From Phenylobacterium sp. (GTDB lineage: Bacteria; Pseudomonadota; Alphaproteobacteria; Caulobacterales; Caulobacteraceae), in the NCBI RefSeq assembly GCF_030681155.1, contig NZ_JAUXXE010000065.1, positions 1 to 64,000 of the forward strand: DNA of 64,000 bases, read 5' to 3'. Under the pieces are notes generated by a model. It was not told the origin of the DNA. It worked only from the letters and a program-made list of their open reading frames with translations, and ran no database searches. Shown in pieces: positions 54,970 through 63,408 of this stretch; position 1 is the first letter of the stretch, and each line of letters opens with the position of its first letter. The position numbers were made by a program, and so were the translations under genes.

Positions 54970-54998
54970 AAAAGGCGCGGAGCGTCGGCTCCGCGCCT
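54970..54998 (-). terminator. Minus-strand terminator after the sulfate-binding protein gene
   Basis: An 11-bp stem (54973-54983 with 54988-54998) with a four-base loop is followed on the minus strand by TTT. It lies 27 bases past the sbp stop. Confidence 0.75.
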
Positions 54999-55024
54999 CT
55001 TGTCAGCTACGCGCCCGGGGAGGA

Positions 55025-56077
55025 CTAGCGCGGCTTGTAGATCCGGTCGAACACCCCGCCGTCGCCGAAGTGATAGGCCTGGGCCTTCTTCCAGCCGCCG
55101 AAGGTGTCGTCGATTGTGACCAGCGGGATCTTCGGAAACTTCTTGGCCCACTTGGCGGCCGCTTGGGGATTGCGCGGGCGATAGTGGTTCTTGCCGATCA
55201 GGTCCTGGGCGATGGGGCTGTAGAGGAAGTTCAAATAGCCCTCGGCCACCGTGCGGGTCTTCTTGCGATCGACTACCTTGTCGACCAGGGCGACCGGCGG
55301 TTCGGCCAGGATCGACATCGACGGATAGACGATGTCCACCTTGCCGGGACCCAGTTCCTCGATCGCCAGATAGGCCTCGTTCTCCCAGGACAGCAGGACG
55401 TCGCCGATGCCGCGCTGGACGAAGGTGGTGGTCGAGCCGCGCGCCCCCGTGTCCAGCACCGGCACGTGCTTGAAGAGTTCGCCGACAAAGGCCTCGGCCT
55501 TGGCCGCGTTGCCGCCGGGCTGGCGCAGCGCCCAGGCCCAGGCGGCCAGATAGTTCCAGCGCGCGCCGCCCGAGGTCTTCGGGTTCGGCGTGATCACGTC
55601 GATGCCCGGCTTGATGAGGTCGCCCCAGTCCTTGATTTTCCAGGGATTGCCCTTGCGGACCAGGAACACGATCGTCGAGGTGTAGGGGGTTGAGTTGTTG
55701 GGCAGGCGCGACTGCCAATTGGCCGGCAGCAGCTTGGCCTTGGCGGCGATCTCGTCGATGTCGCTGGCCAGCGCCAGGGTGACGACGTCGGCCTGCAGGC
55801 CGTCGATCACCGAGCGGGCCTGCTTGCCCGAACCGCCATGGCTCTGATTGATCACGATTTCCTGGCCGACCTTGTCCTTCCAGTACTTCGCGTAGGCGAC
55901 GTTCATGTCCTTGTAGAGCTCACGCGTCGGGTCATAGCTGACATTCAGCAAGGTCAGCGCCTTGCCCTGGGCGGCGGCCGGTCCGGCCAGCAGTGCCGGC
56001 GCGGCGACGGCCGCGGCTCCGGCGCTCCCAGCCACGAGCACGCCACGGCGGGACGGGGTCTTCAGCTTCTGGCTCAT
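55025..56077 (-). CDS. sbp: Periplasmic sulfate-binding protein (350 aa)
   Basis: A Tat-like signal ([21 protein letters not shown]) leads a full-length type II solute-binding protein. The anion-site motifs are [18 protein letters not shown] near 77-94, [12 protein letters not shown] near 97-108, [20 protein letters not shown] near 166-185. Family: Sbp/CysP. It delivers sulfate or thiosulfate to a CysTWA transporter that is not encoded here. It follows the porin gene by 92 bases on the same strand, so shared expression is likely. Confidence 0.92.
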   Translation of the reverse strand: MSQKLKTPSRRGVLVAGSAGAAAVAAPALLAGPAAAQGKALTLLNVSYDPTRELYKDMNVAYAKYWKDKVGQEIVINQSHGGSGKQARSVIDGLQADVVTLALASDIDEIAAKAKLLPANWQSRLPNNSTPYTSTIVFLVRKGNPWKIKDWGDLIKPGIDVITPNPKTSGGARWNYLAAWAWALRQPGGNAAKAEAFVGELFKHVPVLDTGARGSTTTFVQRGIGDVLLSWENEAYLAIEELGPGKVDIVYPSMSILAEPPVALVDKVVDRKKTRTVAEGYLNFLYSPIAQDLIGKNHYRPRNPQAAAKWAKKFPKIPLVTIDDTFGGWKKAQAYHFGDGGVFDRIYKPR

Positions 56078-56169
56078 GGTTCGAGATCCTTGTTCTTAGG
56101 CTCGGTTGTCTGGGGACGCGGATCGGGAAGCGCGGGGTCGGGGCGGCCGCACGGGCCGCCCCGCCGTCG

Positions 56170-57681
56170 TCAGAACGCGTACTGAGTTCGCAGCGAGTAG
56201 ATGTTGAAGTCCTGGCCGACCTGGGCCCCGGCTGGCGGCGTCGCCGTCCCGGTTCCAAAGGCTGTGCCGCCGGGCGACAGGCGATCGACCGAGACGTCCT
56301 GATAGGCCGCCTGGAAGCGCAACACGTTGTTGACGTACCAGTTGAGGCCCACGGTGAAGATCTCCTGCTCGCCACCACGGATGGCCGAGGCGACCGGCGC
56401 GGTCCCGGCGGCGCCCGCAAGGTAGTTGAGGTCCAGCTTCGAATAACGCAGGCCGAGCTCCCAGGCTCCCCAGCTTCCCTTCTTCAGATCGAAGGGCTGG
56501 GCGGGGCGAGGCGCGTCGAAGGTGCCGGCGCTGTAGCGGCGGGCCTCGCCGGTGATGGTCCAGCCCACCTGGGCGTACCAGCCGGAGAAGTCCGGATCGC
56601 TCAACTGCCCCTTACGATCGACGTCGATGTCGAAGTACTCGGTCTGGAGATAAAGGTTCTTCCACTGGGCGCCGAACTCGGCCCCGATGGCGGTCAGGCC
56701 GTCGGCGTCGATACTGCCGGTGTCGATCAAGCGCGTGCCGTCAACGCGGATTTCCGGCCGGTCGCGCAGGCGGATGTTGGTGGCGGCGGTTCCGGCCACG
56801 TCCGGGCCGCTGGCGGCCGGATTGAACACGATGGAGGTGTTCACCCCGACATGGATCAAGGCGTCGTCGCGGCGGAACGGCACATAGGTCAGGCGGCCGA
56901 CGAACGAGGTCTGCTCATCGAAGCTTGAGGTGCCGATGACGTTGCCGGTGATGGCCGCGGTGCCGGTCCAGTTGTCGCCGCTGGCGAGCAGGGCGACCGC
57001 GGTGCGGCCGTCGCCGCCGGCGATGGCGCGAACCGTCTCGGAGGGCGACGCGCGCTCGACGAACAGCGAGCCGTTGGTGGAGACCGCTTCCTCGAGGCCG
57101 GCCGGCGGCGAGAAGGCGCCGATGCGCAGCTTCAGATTGGCGACCGGGAAGCCGTACTGCACCCAGGCGGCGCTGATCTTGCCAGCTTCCTCGTTTCCGG
57201 ACCCGCCGAAATCATAGAGGAAGTTGTAGTCGAAGGCGCCGAAGGCCTTGCCCTCGATGCCGATACGGGCGCGGCGGAAGTTGGCTCCGTCGGACAGGTC
57301 GCGGGCGTGATCATTCTCGGCGGCGTCGCCGAACGAGCCGCGGCGGAAATCGGTCGCCAGCGGGCCGGCGGGGGCCTGGTCGTAGTGAGCGGCGTCCAAC
57401 TGGAACACACCCCGGAACGAGGCGCTGAATTGTCCGTCATCAGATTCTATGGTCGGCCGACCATTGTTGATCGAGACCTTGGTGGCCGTGGAATCCTTGC
57501 GCACCGCGGCGATGTTGTTGGCGGTCGATTGCTTCAGGTCGGCGATCTGGCCCTGCAGCAGCGTCAACTGCTCTTCCAGCAGCTTGATCCGCGCGTCGGT
57601 GGCCTCGTCGGCCGCCGCCAGTCCCGGCCAAGCGAATGCGATAGCCGCCGCCCCGGAGATGAGTTTGGTTTTCCACGACAT
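56170..57681 (-). CDS. OprO/OprP-type outer-membrane porin (503 aa)
   Basis: A signal peptide (MSWKTKLISGAAAIAFAWPGLAAA in outline, about 1-24) is followed by a coiled coil (ARIKLLEEQLTLLQGQIADLKQS, about 27-49) and then a beta-barrel with alternating strands ending in SLRTQYAF, a typical outer-membrane C-terminus with Phe. OprO/P porins select phosphate or pyrophosphate. Here it is paired with the sulfate-binding protein gene and sits opposite phoR, so it may serve phosphate, sulfate or both. The ion specificity cannot be read. Confidence 0.88.
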   Translation of the reverse strand: MSWKTKLISGAAAIAFAWPGLAAADEATDARIKLLEEQLTLLQGQIADLKQSTANNIAAVRKDSTATKVSINNGRPTIESDDGQFSASFRGVFQLDAAHYDQAPAGPLATDFRRGSFGDAAENDHARDLSDGANFRRARIGIEGKAFGAFDYNFLYDFGGSGNEEAGKISAAWVQYGFPVANLKLRIGAFSPPAGLEEAVSTNGSLFVERASPSETVRAIAGGDGRTAVALLASGDNWTGTAAITGNVIGTSSFDEQTSFVGRLTYVPFRRDDALIHVGVNTSIVFNPAASGPDVAGTAATNIRLRDRPEIRVDGTRLIDTGSIDADGLTAIGAEFGAQWKNLYLQTEYFDIDVDRKGQLSDPDFSGWYAQVGWTITGEARRYSAGTFDAPRPAQPFDLKKGSWGAWELGLRYSKLDLNYLAGAAGTAPVASAIRGGEQEIFTVGLNWYVNNVLRFQAAYQDVSVDRLSPGGTAFGTGTATPPAGAQVGQDFNIYSLRTQYAF

Positions 57682-57828
57682 GTGGTCTTGCCCCTCGATT
57701 TGTTGGAGTTCGTTACAAACTCGACCGTATGAAGACCCGATAAATCCTATCGGGAAAATGGAGATTGACTTCAAGCGGTCGTAGATTTCCTGACAGCAAG
57801 TGTCCGGCGCGGTCTCGCGCTTGGGTCG

Positions 57829-57846
57829 CTGTCATCGCAGTGACAT
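57829..57846 (+). promoter_or_regulatory. Pho box upstream of phoR (and of the divergent porin)
   Basis: CTGTCAT (57829-57835), four bases, then GTGACAT (57840-57846): two heptamers in the 11-base spacing of PhoB sites; the first is the consensus, the second differs at two positions. It lies 45 bases before the TTG of phoR in the 210-base gap to the porin. Confidence 0.6.
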
Positions 57847-57891
57847 AAGGGTCGGGCTTGGTCGGAATTTGCAGTTCAGGATAGATTCGCC

Positions 57892-59313
57892 TTGGCGCTA
57901 ACCCAGCCGCCCTTTCCCCGCACCTCCCCCGAATGGCTTGTCGCCATCGGTCCCGTCCTGGTCGCGGGCGGCGCTGGCGTGGTGGCGATCCTGGGGTTTG
58001 GCTTCCTGGTGCGCGCCGATCCGCAGGCCATCTCATGGATGGTGCTCGTGGCCGCCGGCGTCACCGGTCTTTCGGCATGGCATGTGTTCGAGCGCGTCGG
58101 CGCGGCGACGCCCGCGCTCAGCGACGCCGACCGGCCCGCCCACGAGGACGCGCCGCCCTATGGGAGCCTCATCAACGCCCTGCCGGACCCGGTTTTGGTG
58201 ATCGCCGCACATGAACCAGATGACCTCACAGGGCGACGTTTCGTGCTGGTTAATGAGGCCGCCCGGCAGACCCTTCGGATACAATATGACGCAGGGTTGC
58301 TGGTCACGATTATTCGCGACCCGGATGTGCTTGAGGCGGTCGACGAGGCGTTGTTCCGCGGCAAGGAGGCCGAGGCGATCTACGAACTGGGCGGCGCCCA
58401 GGAACGGGTGATGCGGGCCTTCGCCAAGCCGCTGGGGACTGCGCCGGACGGGGCGCCCCTGGCCCTGCTGGTGCTTCGCGACGAGACCGACATCCGGCGG
58501 GCCGAGCGCACCCGCGCCGACTTCCTGGCCAACGCCAGCCATGAACTGCGCACGCCGCTGGCCTCGCTGTCAGGCTTCATCGAAACCCTGCGCGGCCATG
58601 CCAAGGACGACGTGAACGCCCGCGAAAAGTTCCTTAGCATCATGCAGACCCAGGCCGAACGCATGTCGCGCCTGATCGACGACCTGCTTTCGCTCAGCCG
58701 CATCGAACTCAACGAACACATTGCGCCTGAGGGCGAGGCCGACCTCTCCATGGCGGTTATGGACGTCCTGGACGCCCTGGGCCCTCTGGCGCGGGATCGC
58801 GGGGTTCGGCTGGAGGCCGACGACCTGCCGCCGCGCGGCCAGGTGATCGTCGCCGGCGACCGCGACCAGATTATCCAGGTGGTTCAGAACCTGGTCGACA
58901 ATGCGCTGAAGTACACGCCCAGGGGCGCGGCGGTGAAGATCTCGCTGCGTTCGGGCCTCTCGGCCTCGGCGGCGGGCGCGCCCGGCGACAGTCGCGCCTC
59001 GCGCCTGTCGTTGCTGACGCCGGACCGGGCGAGCGATCTCTATGCGTCATTGCGGGTCACGGACGCCGGCGTCGGCCTGGCCCGCGAGCACCTGCCGCGC
59101 CTGACCGAGCGCTTCTACCGGGTCGAGGGACAGAAGAGCGGCGAGCGGGCGGGGACTGGGCTGGGCCTGGCCATCGTCAAGCACATCGTCAATCGCCACC
59201 GTGGCGGCCTGGCGGTGGAAAGCGTGCTGGGCGAAGGCGCCACGTTCACCGCCTATTTCCCCCTCGCGCGGGTCGAGGCGCCGCCGGCCGAACCGGCGAC
59301 GCCGCTCGCCTAG
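57892..59313 (+). CDS. phoR: Phosphate-regulon sensor histidine kinase PhoR (473 aa)
   Basis: Two membrane helices (about 18-40, 46-65), a PAS-like region (about 90-200), HisKA with His217 in FLANASHELRTPLASL, and HATPase_c with N box QVVQNLVDNALKYTP, and GTGLGLAIVKH. This is the PhoR layout: no large periplasmic domain. The TTG start follows a weak AGGA. The pst genes begin at 63409, and Pho boxes precede both. It would sense phosphate status with PstSCAB-PhoU and phosphorylate PhoB. Confidence 0.9.
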   Translation: MALTQPPFPRTSPEWLVAIGPVLVAGGAGVVAILGFGFLVRADPQAISWMVLVAAGVTGLSAWHVFERVGAATPALSDADRPAHEDAPPYGSLINALPDPVLVIAAHEPDDLTGRRFVLVNEAARQTLRIQYDAGLLVTIIRDPDVLEAVDEALFRGKEAEAIYELGGAQERVMRAFAKPLGTAPDGAPLALLVLRDETDIRRAERTRADFLANASHELRTPLASLSGFIETLRGHAKDDVNAREKFLSIMQTQAERMSRLIDDLLSLSRIELNEHIAPEGEADLSMAVMDVLDALGPLARDRGVRLEADDLPPRGQVIVAGDRDQIIQVVQNLVDNALKYTPRGAAVKISLRSGLSASAAGAPGDSRASRLSLLTPDRASDLYASLRVTDAGVGLAREHLPRLTERFYRVEGQKSGERAGTGLGLAIVKHIVNRHRGGLAVESVLGEGATFTAYFPLARVEAPPAEPATPLA

Positions 59314-59397
59314 AACTTCGCCGTCAGGGACGCACCGTAGGTGCGGGGCTGGCCCGGGGACGACCCGGACGTCGGCGTTCGTGACCAGCTCACGGGC
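59310..59397 (-). pseudogene. C-terminal remnant of a TonB-dependent receptor
   Basis: Read on the minus strand, about 28 codons end ...GQPRTYGASLTAKF then TAG (59310-59312), a typical last beta-strand of a TonB-dependent receptor. An in-frame stop lies a few codons upstream and the DJ-1/PfpI gene occupies the rest. So only the 3' tail remains. Its stop overlaps that of phoR. The fragment suggests that a receptor gene once followed phoR tail to tail and was removed or split when this block was rearranged. Confidence 0.55.
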
Positions 59398-60100
59398 GGC
59401 CCCTAGATATATCCGCTCTGGGTGCCCCGAGCGCCTCCAGAAGGGCTTTCGCGGCGGGGCCAGAGGACGCCGGATTTTGCCCGGTTATCAACAGACCGTC
59501 GGTGACCACATGGACGCTCCAGTCCGGCCCCTTCGAGTAGTTCCCGCCGTTCTGCTTGAGCATGTCTTCAACCAAGAAGGGCACGACGTCGGTCAGCCCC
59601 ACCGCTGCCTCCTCGGTGTTGGTGAATCCAGTCACGGACTTTCCGCGGATGAGCGCCCCACCGTCCGGCCCCTTTACGTGGCGTAGCGCCCCAGGCGCAT
59701 GGCAGACGACGGCGACTGGCTTTGCGGACGTGATCGCCGATTCGATTAGCCTGATAGAGATCGGATCTTCTGCAAGGTCCCAGAGCGGGCCGTGGCCTCC
59801 CGGGTAGAACACCGCGTCATAGGCGGCCAAGTCGATGTCCGACAGCTTGTGGGTGGCGGCCAGGGCCGCCTTGGCCTCGGCGTCTGCATGAAAGCGGCGT
59901 GTGTCGTCCGTCTGGGCGTCGGCCGCATCGCTTTTCGGGTCCAGCGGCGGTTGTCCGGCCAGGGGCGACGCCAGGGTGATGTCGGCGCCCGCCGCCTTGA
60001 AGACATAATAAGGCGCTGCGAGTTCTTCCAGCCAGAAACCGGTCTTCTCCCCCGTTTCACCGAGCTTGTCGTGGGACGTCAGAACCATCAGAATTTTCAT
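59390..60100 (-). CDS. DJ-1/PfpI family protein, Hsp31-like (236 aa)
   Basis: The fold's nucleophile Cys is in AVVCHAPGALR (about 134), with the glutamate in the LEELAAPYYVF region and GGHGPLWDLAED near 100-111. This subgroup (ThiJ, Hsp31) comprises glyoxalase-III-like and stress enzymes. It is a cytosolic protein, 711 bases, ending over the receptor remnant. No operon partner is visible. The 265 bases upstream to 60365 show nothing recognisable. Confidence 0.88.
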   Translation of the reverse strand: MKILMVLTSHDKLGETGEKTGFWLEELAAPYYVFKAAGADITLASPLAGQPPLDPKSDAADAQTDDTRRFHADAEAKAALAATHKLSDIDLAAYDAVFYPGGHGPLWDLAEDPISIRLIESAITSAKPVAVVCHAPGALRHVKGPDGGALIRGKSVTGFTNTEEAAVGLTDVVPFLVEDMLKQNGGNYSKGPDWSVHVVTDGLLITGQNPASSGPAAKALLEALGAPRADISRGRP

Positions 60101-60365
60101 GTCCGGTCTCCATGGGACGGATCACGCTAACGCGCCCAAACGCATATGGGGACCAAGCCGAGATGTAAGCGTCGCGGGGGAGTCCTCCCGGCTGGGGTCC
60201 GCCAAGGTTCGCCGCCGTCCGGCTGTTGCGGATCACCGCACCTGTGTCCGCCCCGACCCATCCGACCTGCGGGGAATCGCCGCTGTCGGCCAAGACGGCT
60301 GCGGCACAGTCAACGGCGAGTTGGTGGCAGGATGCCGGCGACGGGAGGTGACCCAACGCGGACAC

Positions 60366-60785
60366 TTACGATGGGGACCGTGGAGGAGCGGAAGGCATGT
60401 CATCGAACACTGTGCAGCCCTCCGGGTACGCAACCCAAGGCATGCTCTGTGCGCAGCGTACCGCGATTGTGGGAGTAGGCAGGGTCGGATCGGCGAAGCA
60501 GCCTCCGGCAAACCCGGTCTGGCCGGGCCTCCACGCGCCGAACGACCTCCAATAGATGGTTGAACCGCATGTCGAGCAGAACCAGCGCTTGCCGAAGCCT
60601 TCGAGAACCGCCAGCGGACCTTCCACCCTCCTAATCTGCTCATCGTGGAAGTAGACGGACCAACCGAACGGAGCGCCTGTGCGCCGTTTACAGTTGTCGC
60701 AACTGCAAAGGCCGCTGCTGACCGGTTCGCCCTCAACCTCAACTTCGCAAGCGCGACACGCACATTGCGCCGTCCGGATGGTCAT
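60366..60785 (-). CDS. GFA/CENP-V family zinc protein (139 aa)
   Basis: Cys pairs are CACRACEVEVEG near 8-11, CSCDNCKRRTG near 27-32, and WFCSTCGSTIYW near 67-75, in the usual order for GFA proteins. It shares only family-level similarity with the GFA gene at 897. Cytosolic, likely zinc-binding; the reaction is unknown. It is an isolated minus-strand gene in the block between phoR and pstC. Confidence 0.86.
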   Translation of the reverse strand: MTIRTAQCACRACEVEVEGEPVSSGLCSCDNCKRRTGAPFGWSVYFHDEQIRRVEGPLAVLEGFGKRWFCSTCGSTIYWRSFGAWRPGQTGFAGGCFADPTLPTPTIAVRCAQSMPWVAYPEGCTVFDDMPSAPPRSPS

Positions 60786-60941
60786 CGCCGCCCCCTCTCG
60801 TTTCAGCAGATACCAACATGGTGAGAGTAGCAGCAGAAGATCAAACTCGGCGCGCGGCTAAGGTCCCCTTTCCACTCTCGGAATCTCCAGCGGCCCGCTA
60901 TTGGACCTGCCAACTACGCCGATCAGATATATCTTGTGGTC

Positions 60942-61364
60942 TTAGCGCGGCATCGGGATGGTTCTAATTTGGGGCGAGGGCGTAGGGCCCTGAGGGCCAT
61001 CCACGATAGGCCCGAGCTGTCGCAGTCGCTCCAGATAGGCATCCAGGATGCAGGCCTTGGCATCGGCCCTTTGCGCGCAGAGGCGGCTGGCCCGGTACCA
61101 TTGGTCGTGGCTGATCGGGAGATCTGGGACGGCGCCCGGCGCTGCGATCCGCGCGGCGAGGGCCGCGTTCAAATGCGCCAGTTCGAGATCCTCGCAGATC
61201 AGCGAATCTATGGCGTAGACGGGCGTAGCCCTGCAGTCGGTGGTGGCCGCCCCCCAGTTCGGCGGCGGGGGCGCGGCGTTGGCCTGCTGGCCGAGCAAGC
61301 CAAACCCGCAGGCTTGAGCGGCGATGGCGAACGCTAGATCGCGGAAGGATGCGCGGGTGATCAT
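60942..61364 (-). CDS. LprI-like (DUF1311) secreted protein (140 aa)
   Basis: A signal peptide (about 1-30, LLGQQANAAP) precedes a small domain with C..TPVYAIDSLICEDLELAHLNAAL, then two later Cys (RLCAQRADAKACILDAYLERL, in outline). These match the four-Cys pattern of LprI lysozyme inhibitor-type proteins. It starts four bases after the L,D-transpeptidase gene, so the two are one transcription unit. A role in protecting or adjusting peptidoglycan fits, but is inferred. Confidence 0.78.
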   Translation of the reverse strand: MITRASFRDLAFAIAAQACGFGLLGQQANAAPPPPNWGAATTDCRATPVYAIDSLICEDLELAHLNAALAARIAAPGAVPDLPISHDQWYRASRLCAQRADAKACILDAYLERLRQLGPIVDGPQGPTPSPQIRTIPMPR

Positions 61365-61368
61365 CCGG

Positions 61369-62376
61369 CTATGGCTGGGGAATGACGGCGTCGATCACCG
61401 TCAGCTTTCGTCCCGTCACGTCCTCTCCGACGCTGGACTGGGTCACCAGTATGGTGACGCCGGGCTGCACCAGCGGGCGGACCGCTTGGTAGAAGCCCTT
61501 GGGCACCCGCACGCGCTCGATCGTGGCCTGATCCAGCTCGCGGCCCTGATCGGCGTCATGGCCGGGCAGGCCCATATAGACGAAGTGCGGCTTTCCATCC
61601 GCGCCGCGGGTTACGCTGATCACGTGCGTGCCGGGATCGTCATCGTCGATCTGCGCCACGCTGCGACCGATTTCTACCCCATTGCGCATCACCACGATCG
61701 CCTGGTCCTGCTTGGAGACGATGATGTTCAGCGGGCCGGAAGGGGAGAGCTCTGGCGTCCACCGAAACGGCTCCTTATCCAACTTGCGCTGCGCCGCCGC
61801 CGCGCCGCGAGCGTCGACCGGGGCGAGCAGGCTCTGGTTGGTCGTCTGCACGCGACCGGCCGCATCGCCGGCGATCACCACCGTTACGCCAAGGCTGGTG
61901 ACCGCGAAAAGCTCACGCGAGAATTCCAGCGGCAGGTGAACGCATCCGTGGCTCTCCGGAAACCCGGGAAGCCCGCCGGCATGGAGCGCGATCCCATCCC
62001 AGGTCAGCCGCTCCTGAAACGGCATCGGCGCGTTGTTGTAGATGCTCGAGCGGTGGGTCGCGTCCTTCTGCAGGATCGTGAACACCCCGGTCGGGGTCTC
62101 GTGACCCGGCTTGCCGGTGGAGACGGTGCTGACCCCGATCCGCACGCCGTTGCGGTAGACGCTGGCTAGCTGCCGCGACAAGTCGACATATATCAGGACC
62201 GGTCCAGCTTGAGCCACATTGGGAGCCCAGACCCACTGGCCAGGTTTGAGCTGGTCCGCCTGACGGGCGAACTCTGCGGCGGAACTGGCCTTGGCCCCCT
62301 GGGCGTTGGCGTCACCCGCGTAGAAGGCGAGCGCCAGGCAAAGCGTAAGCAGCGGCAGTTTGGGGCGGCTTGGCAT
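61369..62376 (-). CDS. L,D-transpeptidase, YkuD type (335 aa)
   Basis: Signal MPSRPKLPLLTLCLALAFYAGDANAQ. The YkuD active site is HAGGLPGFPESHGCVHLP (about 132-149): His, then Ser-His-Gly-Cys with the catalytic Cys. It forms 3-3 peptidoglycan cross-links or attaches proteins in the periplasm. It lies head to head with another L,D-transpeptidase-like gene across 67 bases and precedes the LprI-like gene. Confidence 0.92.
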   Translation of the reverse strand: MPSRPKLPLLTLCLALAFYAGDANAQGAKASSAAEFARQADQLKPGQWVWAPNVAQAGPVLIYVDLSRQLASVYRNGVRIGVSTVSTGKPGHETPTGVFTILQKDATHRSSIYNNAPMPFQERLTWDGIALHAGGLPGFPESHGCVHLPLEFSRELFAVTSLGVTVVIAGDAAGRVQTTNQSLLAPVDARGAAAAQRKLDKEPFRWTPELSPSGPLNIIVSKQDQAIVVMRNGVEIGRSVAQIDDDDPGTHVISVTRGADGKPHFVYMGLPGHDADQGRELDQATIERVRVPKGFYQAVRPLVQPGVTILVTQSSVGEDVTGRKLTVIDAVIPQP

Positions 62377-62443
62377 GGTCTCCGACGCAGCTGATGGACT
62401 TGGAAGGGCCTACGCCCCGCCGGGAAATTCTAGGAGTCAGGGC

Positions 62444-63058
62444 TTGGACGCAACGTTTTCCCGCCGCCGGGTTTTGGCCGCGGCCCTGGTCGGCAGCGCC
62501 GGCGTCGTCGCGCCGCGCCTTGCGAGGGCCGCCGCTTCGCCGGCCGGTCCAAGTTCGGCCCTGATGGCGCGCGCCATGTCCGCGTTTGACCGCCACCCCG
62601 GCGCCTTCACCCGAGATCTGATCGCCATCGCCGACTTCGACGCCGCTTCGTCGGTTCCGCGCTTCCACCTGGTGAACCTCGTGAGCGGCGGCGTCACCAG
62701 CCTGCTTGTGGCGCATGGGCGAGGATCAGATCCCGATCACAGCGGCTGGGTGAAGCGCCTGTCCAACGCGCCGGGCTCGGCCGCTTCGTCGGCCGGCGCC
62801 TACAGGACCGGACCGCTCTATGTCGGCAAGCACGGACAATCGCGACGCATCGCCGGTCTTGACCCCACCAACAACAATGCCGAACCTCGCGCGATCGTGG
62901 TCCACGGCGCATGGTACGTCAGCCAGGGCATGGTGAGGGATCACGGCAAGCTGGGGCGCAGCGAGGGCTGCTTCGCGGTCGCCGAGAACGTTCTTCCAGA
63001 AGTTCTGGCGCGGCTGGGCGAAGGACGTCTGATCTACGCCGACCGACTGCGCGCCTAG
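62444..63058 (+). CDS. Murein L,D-transpeptidase catalytic-domain protein (YkuD_2 type, 204 aa)
   Basis: A TTG start is placed where AGGAG lies eight bases upstream. A Tat-like signal follows (FSRRRVLAAALVGSAG). The domain has VVHGAWYVSQGM (His) and LGRSEGCFAVAE (Ser-Glu-Gly-Cys), the variant active site of the YkuD_2 group, at about 155-181. Periplasmic cross-linking or peptidoglycan editing is the expected role. Divergent from the YkuD gene. Confidence 0.86.
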   Translation: MDATFSRRRVLAAALVGSAGVVAPRLARAAASPAGPSSALMARAMSAFDRHPGAFTRDLIAIADFDAASSVPRFHLVNLVSGGVTSLLVAHGRGSDPDHSGWVKRLSNAPGSAASSAGAYRTGPLYVGKHGQSRRIAGLDPTNNNAEPRAIVVHGAWYVSQGMVRDHGKLGRSEGCFAVAENVLPEVLARLGEGRLIYADRLRA

Positions 63059-63408
63059 GGCGTCTAACTGCCCAGCCTCGCATTCGCAGTTCCGAGCCCG
63101 ATGGTTTGTCGCACCTGGCCTGCAAGGTCACCTCTGCGCCAGCGCGGCCGTGAGGTCGGCTGAACGCCTCGCTATCTGTTGTTCCAATTCGGAAAAATCC
63201 GGCGCGGAGTATCGCTGGAAGAAGCCATCCTCAGGCTGGAGGCCTGCCAACATCGCTCCAAACCTCCAGGCTGGACCTGCGCTGTAATAAAACTGTCACC
63301 GAACTGTCGCGAGCCGACAGCATTAGGCAGGCAATTTCCGGCCTGCGCGGTCAGGGGGTCCTTGAAAGGGTCTCCGAACGTCCGGGCGAAGACAAGCACG
63401 GAAGCCTG
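63059..63408. other. Intergenic stretch before pstC, 350 bases
   Basis: I find no gene in this stretch. It holds the triple Pho box at 63282-63310 (listed next) and a leader of about 100 bases before the pstC ATG. The part before 63282 shows no structure I can name. Confidence 0.6.
63282..63310 (+). promoter_or_regulatory. Triple Pho box upstream of pstC
   Basis: Three heptamers at exact 11-base steps: CTGTAAT (63282), CTGTCAC (63293) and CTGTCGC (63304), with four-base spacers AAAA and CGAA. The first two match the PhoB consensus closely. About 99 bases precede the pstC ATG. The site is expected to activate the pst genes when phosphate is low. Confidence 0.82.
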
